Origin: JAAZPT01 sp034180455
GTDB taxonomy: Bacteria > Bacillota > Clostridia > Christensenellales > Aristaeellaceae
Reading direction: 5' to 3'
Assembly: GCA_034180455.1 (NCBI GenBank)
Contig: JAXFOG010000031.1
Span: 13,537-77,536 of the forward strand
Length of the DNA: 64,000 bases
Of this stretch, positions 50,907 through 60,984 are shown piece by piece. Position 1 is the stretch's first letter. Each line of letters opens with the position of its first letter. The position numbers were made by a program, and so were the translations under genes. The notes below the pieces were generated by a model, which saw only the letters and a program-made list of their open reading frames with translations, searched no databases and was not told where the DNA came from.

Positions 50907-52398
50907 AATCTTTTCTTTTATATAAGAAATAATCTGTCTTTTCATTAGGAATAAAATAATAGTACTCATAGGCCACTAGCTCATATTTATCAGAATCAAT
51001 AGGCTTGTATTTTGCATATACCCACATATATTCACCATTTGATATAGCCTGACGATGCTCTGCCATAATTTTATCATAATATATATTCAGCGCACAGAAA
51101 TCTTTTCTATCGGGTTCTATACCAGAGGCAAGAAAAATACCACCATCTAGAGTGTTGATATTAAGTATATTACCCTTGGGATAGCTTTTTATTATTTTTG
51201 CAAATTTATATTGAGGTAGCTCAGATTTATCTACTCCCATAAGGAAAGTGCTGCTTGACCAACGCAAAGCAAGAGAAACTGATACGGCAATTGCTAAAGC
51301 AAGCATTGCAGAGTATACGTATTTTGAAGAAAGCAAAGATATTTTGTTTTCCAAAAAGACCATAAAGCTTGCAATAGGTATTATCATAAGTGGAGCAAAA
51401 AATGCAAATACAAATTCATAATAGTCATATCTATGGTTTCCAGAGTATATTACAAATGTGCATATAAAGCTAAGCACAAACATCAATGTATATCTTGAAT
51501 TTTTCTTTATAGTATAAATAATGGTTGAAATAAAGGCCAAAACTATGGTCAAAAATGCATATTTGTTGTAGATATAAGCTATTTTAACAAATCTCAATAT
51601 GTTAGTTAATCGTTTTGAAATTTCGGAAAATGTATTTGTGACACTGCTATGATAAAGAAATATATTATTGTATATGTAACAAGTATAGAAGTCTAAGATA
51701 GCTCTGTTTATAATAAAATACGCTAAAGGTATTATGCTTGATATTAGAAATCCGAGTATTACATAGCAAAGCTTGCTAAAAAACAGCTTTATTTTTCCAT
51801 TAAATATTGAAAGCAGTAAGAGAGCAAGAACAAGTCCAAACATTGGTCCAAGCAGGCTAAATTTTATATAAAATATCAGCCCTGCGCCTATGCCTGCAAA
51901 TATAAATTCATTGTTTGTAGGCATTTTATTTGTTTTATAGTGCCTAGCAACAAGATATAATGCGTATGCGTTAAAGGGCAAAGATAGCTCCTCTGCGCTT
52001 CCTCCCCACATAAAAGTTTTTGATGAATAAAGCACTGTGGCAACAACAGCGAGTAGAGGCAATGAGTATTTTTTATTAAACAGTTCTAATGTCTTGTATG
52101 AAATATAAAGAAATGCAAAGGCAAACGCTATCTCTATTAAGTACAGCCCAAAGAATCCATCTCTTTGTATAAGACTTGCTGCATAGTAAATAAAATACAT
52201 CCAAGGACCCTTTTGATCATAGAGATCTCTATACATCACTTTGGTATCCAGATTCCTACCTACAGTAAAAATAGTGTTGGTATCAACCCAAAAGTTTGTA
52301 GGGTAAAGGGGCGAGCATTGGCTACATATTGTAATTAGTATTATGGCAACAGTAAGTATATAGACTACTGTAAAGATTTTATTATGCTTTGTTTCCAT
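50905..52398 (-). CDS. GT-C fold membrane glycosyltransferase (family 39-like)
   Basis: 497 residues with about 11 membrane segments. The first extracytoplasmic loop contains FWVDTNTIFTVGR (D37) and YRDLYDQKGPWMYF, the D ... D/KGP arrangement typical of polyprenyl-phosphate-sugar-dependent glycosyltransferases. The C-terminal 100 residues form a small soluble domain. It probably transfers a sugar to a cell-surface acceptor. The particular donor and acceptor are unknown. Monocistronic on the minus strand. Confidence 0.8.
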   Translation of the reverse strand: METKHNKIFTVVYILTVAIILITICSQCSPLYPTNFWVDTNTIFTVGRNLDTKVMYRDLYDQKGPWMYFIYYAASLIQRDGFFGLYLIEIAFAFAFLYISYKTLELFNKKYSLPLLAVVATVLYSSKTFMWGGSAEELSLPFNAYALYLVARHYKTNKMPTNNEFIFAGIGAGLIFYIKFSLLGPMFGLVLALLLLSIFNGKIKLFFSKLCYVILGFLISSIIPLAYFIINRAILDFYTCYIYNNIFLYHSSVTNTFSEISKRLTNILRFVKIAYIYNKYAFLTIVLAFISTIIYTIKKNSRYTLMFVLSFICTFVIYSGNHRYDYYEFVFAFFAPLMIIPIASFMVFLENKISLLSSKYVYSAMLALAIAVSVSLALRWSSSTFLMGVDKSELPQYKFAKIIKSYPKGNILNINTLDGGIFLASGIEPDRKDFCALNIYYDKIMAEHRQAISNGEYMWVYAKYKPIDSDKYELVAYEYYYFIPNEKTDYFLYKRKD

Positions 52399-52469
52399 AC
52401 TTTTCTCCTGAATTTATAAAAAAATTATATCATAAAAAGCAACATTATCAAGCAATATATTGACCTTGC

Positions 52470-52498
52470 TTGACTGTAATTACGGAATTTTATAAAAT
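52470..52498 (+). promoter_or_regulatory. Promoter of larE-larB-larC
   Basis: TTGACT (52470-52475) and TAAAAT (52493-52498) with 17-base spacing, 27 bases upstream of the larE start codon. Confidence 0.5.
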
Positions 52499-52525
52499 AA
52501 TGATAAGTATAATTTAAGGTGCTAT

Positions 52526-53272
52526 ATGAATTTAGAAGAATTTTTTTCAAAAAATAAGAAGATTGCTCTGGCTTTCTCTGGAGGGGTAGATTCAGCATAC
52601 CTGCTATATTCTGCTAAAAAATATGGAGCTGATATTAAGCCATACTTTGTAAAATCGCAGTTTCAACCAAAATTTGAGCTTGAAGATGCCAAAAGGCTTG
52701 CTAAAGAGTTGAATGTAGATCTTGCAATTATCAAACTAGATGTGCTTGGCGATAAGACAATAAGCGATAATCCATCAAATAGATGCTATTATTGCAAAAA
52801 GCGCATATTTGATCAAATTATAAAGCAAGCCAAACAAGATGGTTACAACATAATTATTGATGGCACTAATGCTAGTGATGATATTGATGATAGACCAGGA
52901 TTTGCTGCACTTCAGGAGATGAAAGTGCTATCTCCTTTACGAGAATGTGGAATTACAAAGGCTGAATTAAGACAATTTTCCAAAGAAGAAGGGTTATTTA
53001 CATGGAATAAACCATCGTATGCCTGTCTTGCTACCAGGATACCTAGTGGAAAAGAGATAGATGAGCAAAGTCTTAAAGCTATTGAATGCTCTGAAAATTA
53101 TATGATGAAGCTTGGATTTAGGAATTTTAGGGTTAGGCAAGATGGCAAAAATGCCAGAATTGAAATAGAGCAAAAGGATAAAAACCTATTGTTTGCCAAC
53201 TTGAATGGAATAATCGCTGAATTTAAAAAATACTATAATAAAGTTACGCTTGATTTGGAGTTTAGAAAATGA
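52526..53272 (+). CDS. larE: LarE, sulfur transferase for nickel-pincer cofactor synthesis
   Basis: 248 residues. The N-terminal PP-loop ALAFSGGVDSAYLLYSA (about 14-30) adenylates the cofactor precursor. Three cysteines are placed around the active site: C87 and C90 in NRCYYCKKRIF and C167 in SYACLATRIP. LarE of Lactiplantibacillus plantarum uses one sacrificial cysteine, while other LarE proteins with three cysteines bind a [4Fe-4S] cluster, so this one probably belongs to the Fe-S type. It overlaps larB by 4 bases. Confidence 0.93.
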   Translation: MNLEEFFSKNKKIALAFSGGVDSAYLLYSAKKYGADIKPYFVKSQFQPKFELEDAKRLAKELNVDLAIIKLDVLGDKTISDNPSNRCYYCKKRIFDQIIKQAKQDGYNIIIDGTNASDDIDDRPGFAALQEMKVLSPLRECGITKAELRQFSKEEGLFTWNKPSYACLATRIPSGKEIDEQSLKAIECSENYMMKLGFRNFRVRQDGKNARIEIEQKDKNLLFANLNGIIAEFKKYYNKVTLDLEFRK

Positions 53273-54024
53273 ATGGAGCTATAAAGCAGTTGCTACAAGA
53301 CTTAAAAGATGGGCATATAAGCGTTGATGAGGCTATGCTCGAGCTTAAAAAAGAGCCTTTTAAGGACATAGACTTTGCAAAGGTGGATATGCATAGAAAA
53401 ATTCGCCAGGGAGCAAGTGAAGTGGTATATGGTGAAGGAAAAACGGCAGAGCAAATACTCAATATATCAAAGACAATGCTGGATAATGGTCAAAAGTGCA
53501 TACTTATCACAAGGCTTAGCGCCGAAAAGGCTGAAATAATCGCAAAAAAATTTGACATCAAATATAATGAAATTGCTCGATGTGGAGTCATAGGTGAAAT
53601 TCCAGAATCTGATGGCATAGGCAACATAGTGATTGCATGCGCAGGTACAAGCGATCTTTTTGTGGCAGAAGAAGCAGCCATTACAGCCGAGGTGCATGGC
53701 AACAAGGTGATACGCCTATATGACGTTGGTGTGTCAGGTCTACATAGACTTTTTGCTCATATTGATGAGTTGATGAATGCGAGCGTTGTAGTAGCGATAG
53801 CTGGTATGGAGGGAGCTCTTGCTAGCGTGCTTGGAGGGCTTGTGGATTGCCCACTTATAGCTGTGCCTACAAGCGTGGGATACGGAGCAAATTTTGGTGG
53901 ACTTTCTGCACTTCTATCTATGCTTAATAGTTGTGCAAGTGGTTCTGCAGTAGTTAATATTGATAATGGATTTGGAGCCGGCTTCATGGCAAGCCGTATA
54001 AATCACATGGAGGTTAAAAAATGA
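53269..54024 (+). CDS. larB: LarB, carboxylase/hydrolase for nickel-pincer cofactor synthesis
   Basis: 251 residues. It carboxylates nicotinic acid adenine dinucleotide and cleaves it. The C-terminal half resembles PurE (CAGTSDLFVAEEAAITAEV, GMEGALASVLGGLVDCPLIAVPTSVGYG). C222 in MLNSCASG corresponds by position to the catalytic cysteine of the studied enzyme. The N-terminal region with YGEGKTAEQI is also conserved. ATGA overlaps with both neighbours show translational coupling. Confidence 0.94.
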   Translation: MNGAIKQLLQDLKDGHISVDEAMLELKKEPFKDIDFAKVDMHRKIRQGASEVVYGEGKTAEQILNISKTMLDNGQKCILITRLSAEKAEIIAKKFDIKYNEIARCGVIGEIPESDGIGNIVIACAGTSDLFVAEEAAITAEVHGNKVIRLYDVGVSGLHRLFAHIDELMNASVVVAIAGMEGALASVLGGLVDCPLIAVPTSVGYGANFGGLSALLSMLNSCASGSAVVNIDNGFGAGFMASRINHMEVKK

Positions 54025-55415
54025 AAACTTTGTATTTAGATTGCTCTATGGGCGCTTCTGGAGATATGCTAGCTGGAGCCCTTTGGGAGCTTGTAAAGGA
54101 TAAGGAAAAAATATTAAGTCAGATAGAAGCAATGGGATTGCCTGGAGTAAGCATAGAGTTTGCACCAAGCGAGAAGTCTGGCATAAAATGCACAAAGTTT
54201 AATGTGCTAGTAAATGGCCAGCAGGAACATTCACAAAGCGATACAGATGGAGATATAGATCCACTTAAAAGCATAGGCGATTTTGTACGCTCATTTAATG
54301 TAGAGAGCACGATAAAGACCATAGGCAAGACAGTGGACGATATACTTGGTGGATTAAATGTAGAAAAAACAAATCAGACTGGCGAGACTAAAGATAATAA
54401 CGATCCATTTGTTCCTCTTTGGCGCAGATATGATGAAGCCAATAATCACAAAAGTGAAGAAGAACATACACACGAGCATCATAATAGCTACATATCAATA
54501 AAGGACACAATATCTAATCTTAATTTAAGCGATAGAGTAAAGGCCGATGTGGCAGAAGTGTATAGAATAATTGCTAAAGCAGAGTCAAAGGTACATGGGG
54601 TAGACATGGAACACATACATTTTCATGAGCTGGGTACTTTGGATGCTTTGGCAGATATAGCAGTAGTGTGCATGCTTATAGAGCAGATAAATCCTGATCG
54701 CATAATTGCAAGCAATGTAAATGTTGGAGGAGGCTTTGTAAAGTGTGCCCATGGGACTATGCCAGTACCTGCTCCAGCGACTGCAAACATACTTAAAAAT
54801 ATACCTATTTATCAAGGCAAAATAAAATCAGAGTTATGCACACCCACAGGGGCAGCACTTCTAAAGCATTTTGTGGAAAGCTTTGGAGATATGCCAAGCC
54901 TTAACATATATGAAATAGGCTACGGATGTGGTGAAAAGAACTTTGAAATTGCCAACTGTCTAAGAGCATTGCTCGCAGAGGAAAATCTTGAGCAAGAAAA
55001 AGAAAAGCTATGTGAGCTATCATGCAATATAGACGATATGAGTGCAGAGCACATAGGCTTTGCTATGGAAATGCTTCTAAATTCAGGTGCACTTGATGTA
55101 TATACTCAGGCAATAGGTATGAAGAAAAACAGACCAGCCACAATGCTTACTGCTCTTTGTACTGCTCAGGCAAAGCAATCGGTGATAGAGGCGATGTTTA
55201 AGCATAGCACTACCTTAGGAATAAGAGAAAGAGAACTGCTGCGACATACACTACATAGAGAAATTACTGAGATAGATAGCAAATATGGAAAACTACACAT
55301 GAAAACATCATCAGGCTATGGAGTAAATCGTAGCAAGTATGAATATGAAGATTTAGCAAGGATAGCTAGAGAAAACAATATGAGCATTGAGGAAGTTGAA
55401 AAATCCTTGCAATAG
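54021..55415 (+). CDS. larC: LarC, nickel insertase for the pincer cofactor
   Basis: 464 residues in a single uninterrupted frame. The N-terminal LYLDCSMGASGDMLAGAL, central HFHELGTLDALADI, NVGGGFVKCAHGTMPVPAPAT and C-terminal LCELSCNIDDMSAEHIGFAME are family motifs. A histidine/glutamate-rich segment (EEEHTHEHHN, about residues 151-160) is a likely nickel-binding stretch. In L. plantarum larC is split by a programmed frameshift; here no frameshift is needed. The lactate racemase LarA or another user enzyme is not in the window. Confidence 0.94.
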   Translation: MKTLYLDCSMGASGDMLAGALWELVKDKEKILSQIEAMGLPGVSIEFAPSEKSGIKCTKFNVLVNGQQEHSQSDTDGDIDPLKSIGDFVRSFNVESTIKTIGKTVDDILGGLNVEKTNQTGETKDNNDPFVPLWRRYDEANNHKSEEEHTHEHHNSYISIKDTISNLNLSDRVKADVAEVYRIIAKAESKVHGVDMEHIHFHELGTLDALADIAVVCMLIEQINPDRIIASNVNVGGGFVKCAHGTMPVPAPATANILKNIPIYQGKIKSELCTPTGAALLKHFVESFGDMPSLNIYEIGYGCGEKNFEIANCLRALLAEENLEQEKEKLCELSCNIDDMSAEHIGFAMEMLLNSGALDVYTQAIGMKKNRPATMLTALCTAQAKQSVIEAMFKHSTTLGIRERELLRHTLHREITEIDSKYGKLHMKTSSGYGVNRSKYEYEDLARIARENNMSIEEVEKSLQ

Positions 55416-55499
55416 CTTAGCTATTTAAAAAATTGCGTATTGTGTGATATAATATTTTAAAATACACCAAAGCGCAATTTTTTTATATTAGGAGGAAAG

Positions 55500-56339
55500 A
55501 TGAATATACAATGGTATCCAGGCCACATGGCAAAGGCAAAAAGACTGCTTGAAGAGCAGCTTAAAAAGGCAGATTTTATTATAGAACTTTGTGATGCCAG
55601 AATACCAAGTTCAAGCCGAAATGAAGATTTGCTTAGGCTGGTGGAAAATAAAAAGCGTGTTTTGGTGCTTACTAAGGCTGATCTTGCAGACCCCAGCTCT
55701 ACCAAGGCGTGGCTAGAATATTATAGGCAAAATGGCGAGGGCGCTATTGATTTTGATGCCAACCCTAAGAGCAGAAAGCGCATAGTGGCATTTTTGAACA
55801 ATGCTTCAAAAAGCTTTGTAAAGCGCGCAGAAGATAGAGGAATAAAGAAAACAATTAGGGCGATAGTTTTAGGTGTCCCTAATGTAGGCAAGAGCACATT
55901 TATAAATAGAATAGCAGGTAGCGCCATAACAAGCGTAGCAGACAAGCCTGGCCATACAAAGTCTAATCGCTGGGTAAAAGTGAGCGAGTACTTTGAACTT
56001 ATGGATAGTCCTGGAATGCTTTGGCCAAAAATTGATGATGAGAAGGCTGCTATGCATCTGGCTTATATAGGCACCATAAAAGATGCCGTATATAATACTG
56101 ATGAGCTTGCAATGGAGCTTATCTGGGAGCTATTGCAGATAAATGAGGATAATACTCGAGCAAGATACAAGCTGAAAGATAATAGCTTTAGCGATAAAAC
56201 AGAGCTAATGGATGCAGTATGCAAGGGCAGAGGATTTGTAGCAAAGGGTGGAGTATATGACTATGAGAGAGCCTGCGCTACAATACTTGACGAGTTTAGA
56301 GCAGGAAAGCTTGGCAGAATCACATTTGAAAAACCATGA
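55500..56339 (+). CDS. rbgA: Ribosome biogenesis GTPase RbgA (YlqF)
   Basis: 279 residues. Circularly permuted GTPase acting in late assembly of the 50S subunit. The order G4 (LTKADL, about 59), G1 (GVPNVGKST, about 123-131), G3 (DSPGM) confirms permutation. The N-terminal IQWYPGHMAKAKR is the family hallmark. The C-terminal RNA-binding helical domain is present. A strong AGGAGG site precedes it. It overlaps rnhB by 4 bases. Confidence 0.96.
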   Translation: MNIQWYPGHMAKAKRLLEEQLKKADFIIELCDARIPSSSRNEDLLRLVENKKRVLVLTKADLADPSSTKAWLEYYRQNGEGAIDFDANPKSRKRIVAFLNNASKSFVKRAEDRGIKKTIRAIVLGVPNVGKSTFINRIAGSAITSVADKPGHTKSNRWVKVSEYFELMDSPGMLWPKIDDEKAAMHLAYIGTIKDAVYNTDELAMELIWELLQINEDNTRARYKLKDNSFSDKTELMDAVCKGRGFVAKGGVYDYERACATILDEFRAGKLGRITFEKP

Positions 56340-56950
56340 GTAGAATAGAAAAGTATATGCAGCATACAGCCGAACTTGTTGAGTTTGATCTTGGCTTTGC
56401 AACAGAAAATATCGCTGGTATTGATGAAGTTGGCAGAGGACCTCTTGCAGGGGACGTATATGCAGCGTGCGTAGTGCTTCCCAAAGAGCCAAGACTCACA
56501 AGAGTTGACGATAGCAAAAAGCTGAGTCAAAAAGCTCGTGAAGAGATCGCTAAAAAAATATATGATATAGCTATTTTTTGCAATATAGGTATAGCCTCTG
56601 TGCAAGAAATAGATGAATTAAACATATTGGAGGCTACAAAGTTAGCAATGCATAGGGCTGCCGAGGGTTGCAAAGCTGATTGCTTTTTAGTAGATGCTGT
56701 AACTGGGCTTATGCTTCCTAATAAATCCTTTAGCGTTATTTCTGGAGATGCCAAAAGCTATAATATAGCAGCTGCAAGCATAGTTGCTAAAGTTGCAAGG
56801 GATAACTATATGTGTGCTATGGCAGAGCACTATCCTGAATATAATTTTCAAAAAAATAAAGGCTATGGTACTGCAGAGCATATTGCTGCAATAAAAAAAT
56901 ATGGGACATGCCCGTTGCATAGAAAAGCTTTCATAAGGAATTTTGTATGA
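56336..56950 (+). CDS. rnhB: Ribonuclease HII
   Basis: 204 residues. It removes ribonucleotides and RNA primers from DNA. GIDEVGRGPLAGDVYAACVVL (about 28-48) carries the first catalytic Asp and Glu; DDSKKLSQKAREE, LVDAVTGL (third Asp) and AAASIVAKVARD complete the family signature. RbgA-RNase HII adjacency is frequent in Firmicutes. It overlaps both neighbours by 4 bases. Confidence 0.96.
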   Translation: MSRIEKYMQHTAELVEFDLGFATENIAGIDEVGRGPLAGDVYAACVVLPKEPRLTRVDDSKKLSQKAREEIAKKIYDIAIFCNIGIASVQEIDELNILEATKLAMHRAAEGCKADCFLVDAVTGLMLPNKSFSVISGDAKSYNIAAASIVAKVARDNYMCAMAEHYPEYNFQKNKGYGTAEHIAAIKKYGTCPLHRKAFIRNFV

Positions 56951-59900
56951 AGAAAACATTGCTTTGCATTCTAATGATCTCTCTTGTCTTTATTTCAGCA
57001 TTGGCAGAGGCAAATTTAATACACAATTTTAGCTTTGAAGATAGTAATAATGAGGGACTAGCTGCAAATTTCTATACTGATGCATATCAGGACCCTAAAT
57101 TTATTACTGTATTTAAGCTAAGCGAAAAGGCTCATACAGGCTTACACAGTGCCTATATACGCAATGCTGCTCCAAACGATGCCAGATTTGCTCAGACGCT
57201 TGCAGTAGAGCCAAACACCATATATAAGCTTTCTGGCTATATAATGGCAAGTGGAATAGAGGACGGAAAGGGAGCCAACCTATCCATAGAGGGAGTATAT
57301 TCATTAACAGAGCCAATATATGATACAAACGGCAAATGGGAATACGTAGAGCTGTATGGAAAAACTGGCAAAAATCAAAGAGAATTGACTGTATACGCTA
57401 GGCTTGGAGGATACAGTGGAGAGAGCGCTGGAGAGGCCTACTTTGATGATGTAGAGCTTATAAAGGCTGAAAACTATGTGGCCGAATATGACGATTGGTT
57501 TACAGAAAAAGATGAAGGGAATTTCATATATTCCGATGAAAAGAATCTTAATAGACCTGCAATTTATATTTCTATATTAGCTTACATTGCACTGGCGTAT
57601 TTTGCATTAAGATATATCCAGAAAACTAAAATTAAAGATGACAAACTGATATTGATATCAGGACTTTTTATTGCGTTTGTACTTAGAATAATACTTGCAT
57701 ACAGCATATATGGCCATGGTGTAGACATGGTATGCTTTACTGCATGGGCAAACTCTCTTGATAAATTTGGCATCAAAGGATTTTATTCCAATATCAATTT
57801 TTGCGACTATCCACCAGGATATATGTATGTACTGCGATTGCATGGTTACTTATTCAGTAAATGGCATATTTCTGAAAATATGGTGTGGTTGATAACAAAG
57901 CTACCCGCGATAATTTCGGATATGCTTACTGCTCTATTACTTTATTTTGTAGCTAAAAAAAGAGCCAATGGAGCATCTTTGCTTGCACTGCTATATGCAT
58001 TTAATCCACTTATAATAGTAACAAGTGCAGTGTGGGGGCAGATAGACTCTGTATTTGCTCTTCTTATTGTGCTGGCGTGTTTCTTGCTGCTTAATAGTAA
58101 AATAGAGTGGTCAATACCAGTATATACACTTTCTTGCCTAGTAAAGCCACAAGGACTTATGTTTGGCCCTGTTGCTCTTGTATATCTTATAAGCATAATC
58201 AAAGATAAGGATATACTGAAGAAAGTTGCGCTTGGCCTTGTTATTGCTGCTGTGGTGTTTGTGGCAGTTGTACTACCGTTTACTCCAGAGGGCAGAGGTC
58301 TTGACTGGATAGTGGAAAAGTATGAGGAAACTCTCTCATCTTATGAATTTGCTACTGTAAATACTGCAAACATTTTTTACTTGTTTGGAGCTAACTGGGT
58401 AAAGCAGGATAATCCTATAAATCTTGATATTGCAATTATCTATTTTGCAATAGTCATATCCTTGTGCATTATTATTTGGTATAAGCATAATGACATTATT
58501 AGAAATATAAAAAATAGTGCATCAAAAAAACCTGCAATAGCATTTGGACTTTTGCTACTTTACACCATATCTTGTGCTGTTGTGTATAGCATAAATCAAA
58601 GCTACATTGCATTTAGCACAGTAAACCTTGTTTTTGCTATATTGCTTGCGTTTGTACTTATATTTGTTTTGCCAAAAGATCGCATAGCCTATATATTGGC
58701 ACTATCTATGCTAACAATATACTGCATGACAGTACGTATGCACGAGAGATATATATTTGCTGCAATAGCGTTATTTATACTTGATTATGCTTATAGCAAG
58801 AATTTTAAGTCGCTTATAATGGGGATATTGACTAGCATTGCAGTATATATTAATGTGTCAGTTGTGCTGGATAATGCAATCGTTCTAGGTACGCAGATGG
58901 GGCATCTTAATGATGATACCGTTGGCCTTGCCACAGCGCTTGCGATATACAATTGCCTTATTCTTATGCTTGGCATATATTTTGCTTTTTCAGATGATTT
59001 AAAGTTTACAAAGCATGAAAACGCTGCAAAGAATAGCTCTATTGCAGAAAGCAAGCTAAAGCTAAAAGAAATAGCACATATAAACAAAAAAGATATAATA
59101 ATAATGCTTGTTATAATGATGGTTTATTCATTTGCAGCATTCTACAAGCTAGGAAGCTTCAACGCCCCACAGACAATGTTTACTAGCTCTGCCTCAGATG
59201 AGAGCGTAGTATTTGAGCTAGATGAAAATACAAATTTTAACATATTGTATTATGGAGGAATAAACTACAATAGCGTAAAATTTTCTGTAAGCGATGACGG
59301 GGTAAATTTTGGAGAAAGTTATCCAGCAGAGCTTAACCAGTCGCAGATATTTAGGTGGAAATATCTTTGCCAAAGCTCTGAGGACAGTGAAGAAAAGTTG
59401 ACTTTTAACCACACACCCTTAATACTTTCTGGAAAATATATAAAGTTAAGCGCAGACGAAGCTGGAGTAAACATTGGGGAAATAATAGTTCGTGAGCCCT
59501 CTAAAAACGGAATTCCCGGCAAACTTATAAACATAACACCAATAAGCCATGAGGGCCAGGACAGTGATTTTTCAAGCACCCCAATTGAATACCTATGTGA
59601 TGAGCAGGATTCTCTTGATGGTGAACCAAGCTACTACAACAGCACATACTTTGATGAAATATATCACGCACGTACCGGCTATGAATTCGTGCATGGTATT
59701 CGTCCATACGAAACAAGCCACCCTCCTCTAGGCAAGCTATTTATGAGCCTTGGAATAATGATGTTTGGAATGACACCATTTGGATATAGATTCTTTGGAG
59801 TTGTGGCTGGCATAATCATGCTCCCTGCCATATATATTTCTGCAAAATATTTGTTTAACAGCACTAAACTTGCTACATCATCTTGTCTATTGCTAGCACT

Positions 59901-60921
59901 TGATCTTATGCATCTTGCACAGACAAGAATAGCCACAATAGACAGCTATCCTGTGCTTTTTATACTGCTAAGCTTTATGTTTATGTTAAAATATATTTCA
60001 CTAAATCACTTTGCTATGAGTGTGGAAAAAACCTATGCTCCACTTTTGCTATCTGGAATATGCTTTGGTCTCTCTGTGGCATCAAAATGGATAGGCTTGT
60101 ATGCTGGAGCTGGACTAGCAATTATGTATTTTACAAGCCAATATGTGCAAATTAAGGCTGGCAAGCTTGCAGAGTCAAGGCTTTGTGATAATAGTTCTGA
60201 AATAGAGAAAGAGGCTGCAGACAGCTACATGTATCGTTTTATGCAGACCTGTGCTCGCTGCATATTTTACTTTATACTTATCCCTTGCATAATATACTAT
60301 GTGAGCTATATTCCATATTTTGCTCATAGTGGTGGGATAACTATTCAAAAGCTTATAGATGCGCAGAGGGGTATGTTTAACTACCATAGCTCCCCAGGGC
60401 TTGGAATGGATCATCCTTTCTATTCTCCGTGGTGGCAGTGGCCTTTCATACTAAAGCCTATGTGGTATTATCTAGGCTACTATGAGCCTCAGGGAGTAAG
60501 CGAAACAATCTATTGTATGGGCAATCCTGCAATATTCTACGTATGCGCTCTCACGATGCTAGCGACAATAATCATTTTCTTATACAAGCTATTAAAAAAC
60601 AAAAAAGATAATATAATCATAAGCTTTGCAATAAGCATAGGCTTTCTAAGTCAGTATTTGCCATGGATGATAGTGCCAAGAGGAACATATATTTATCATT
60701 ATTTTGCTAGTGTGCCTTTTATAATACTTTCATCAATGTTTATATTCTATGTGGCTTATGAAAAATTTAAAAAACATAAAATGCTAGTAGACATTTTCTT
60801 ATTTACATTTATTTTGATTGCGCTTGCTATGTTTATAGGATTTTATCCATACGCTACTGGAATACCTGTGAGTAATGAGTGGCTTGACGCTATGAAATGG
60901 TTTAAAGGCATAGGGTATTGA
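56947..60921 (+). CDS. 1324-residue double GT-C glycosyltransferase with two extracytoplasmic carbohydrate-binding-like modules
   Basis: Domains in order: signal-like segment (1-21); beta-sandwich resembling CBM4/9 (about 22-180, starting NLIHNFSFEDSNNEG); first GT-C membrane module (about 205-690, with HGVDMVCFTAWANSL and DYPPGYMYVLRLHG in its first loops); membrane re-entry at about 720; a F5/8-type-like discoidin stretch (about 745-870); then a protein mannosyltransferase (PMT)-like module with TYFDEIYHARTGYEF (about 900-914) and ETSHPPLGK (about 921-929). It likely transfers polyprenyl-linked sugars to surface proteins or polymers. The fusion of two GT-C modules is unusual. It overlaps rnhB by 4 bases (ATGA). 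Confidence 0.85.
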   Translation: MKKTLLCILMISLVFISALAEANLIHNFSFEDSNNEGLAANFYTDAYQDPKFITVFKLSEKAHTGLHSAYIRNAAPNDARFAQTLAVEPNTIYKLSGYIMASGIEDGKGANLSIEGVYSLTEPIYDTNGKWEYVELYGKTGKNQRELTVYARLGGYSGESAGEAYFDDVELIKAENYVAEYDDWFTEKDEGNFIYSDEKNLNRPAIYISILAYIALAYFALRYIQKTKIKDDKLILISGLFIAFVLRIILAYSIYGHGVDMVCFTAWANSLDKFGIKGFYSNINFCDYPPGYMYVLRLHGYLFSKWHISENMVWLITKLPAIISDMLTALLLYFVAKKRANGASLLALLYAFNPLIIVTSAVWGQIDSVFALLIVLACFLLLNSKIEWSIPVYTLSCLVKPQGLMFGPVALVYLISIIKDKDILKKVALGLVIAAVVFVAVVLPFTPEGRGLDWIVEKYEETLSSYEFATVNTANIFYLFGANWVKQDNPINLDIAIIYFAIVISLCIIIWYKHNDIIRNIKNSASKKPAIAFGLLLLYTISCAVVYSINQSYIAFSTVNLVFAILLAFVLIFVLPKDRIAYILALSMLTIYCMTVRMHERYIFAAIALFILDYAYSKNFKSLIMGILTSIAVYINVSVVLDNAIVLGTQMGHLNDDTVGLATALAIYNCLILMLGIYFAFSDDLKFTKHENAAKNSSIAESKLKLKEIAHINKKDIIIMLVIMMVYSFAAFYKLGSFNAPQTMFTSSASDESVVFELDENTNFNILYYGGINYNSVKFSVSDDGVNFGESYPAELNQSQIFRWKYLCQSSEDSEEKLTFNHTPLILSGKYIKLSADEAGVNIGEIIVREPSKNGIPGKLINITPISHEGQDSDFSSTPIEYLCDEQDSLDGEPSYYNSTYFDEIYHARTGYEFVHGIRPYETSHPPLGKLFMSLGIMMFGMTPFGYRFFGVVAGIIMLPAIYISAKYLFNSTKLATSSCLLLALDLMHLAQTRIATIDSYPVLFILLSFMFMLKYISLNHFAMSVEKTYAPLLLSGICFGLSVASKWIGLYAGAGLAIMYFTSQYVQIKAGKLAESRLCDNSSEIEKEAADSYMYRFMQTCARCIFYFILIPCIIYYVSYIPYFAHSGGITIQKLIDAQRGMFNYHSSPGLGMDHPFYSPWWQWPFILKPMWYYLGYYEPQGVSETIYCMGNPAIFYVCALTMLATIIIFLYKLLKNKKDNIIISFAISIGFLSQYLPWMIVPRGTYIYHYFASVPFIILSSMFIFYVAYEKFKKHKMLVDIFLFTFILIALAMFIGFYPYATGIPVSNEWLDAMKWFKGIGY

Positions 60922-60984
60922 TATGATAATTGCTTATTTTTTGAAGATAGCATAATAATAAAATAATTGAATAAGGATATTTAC

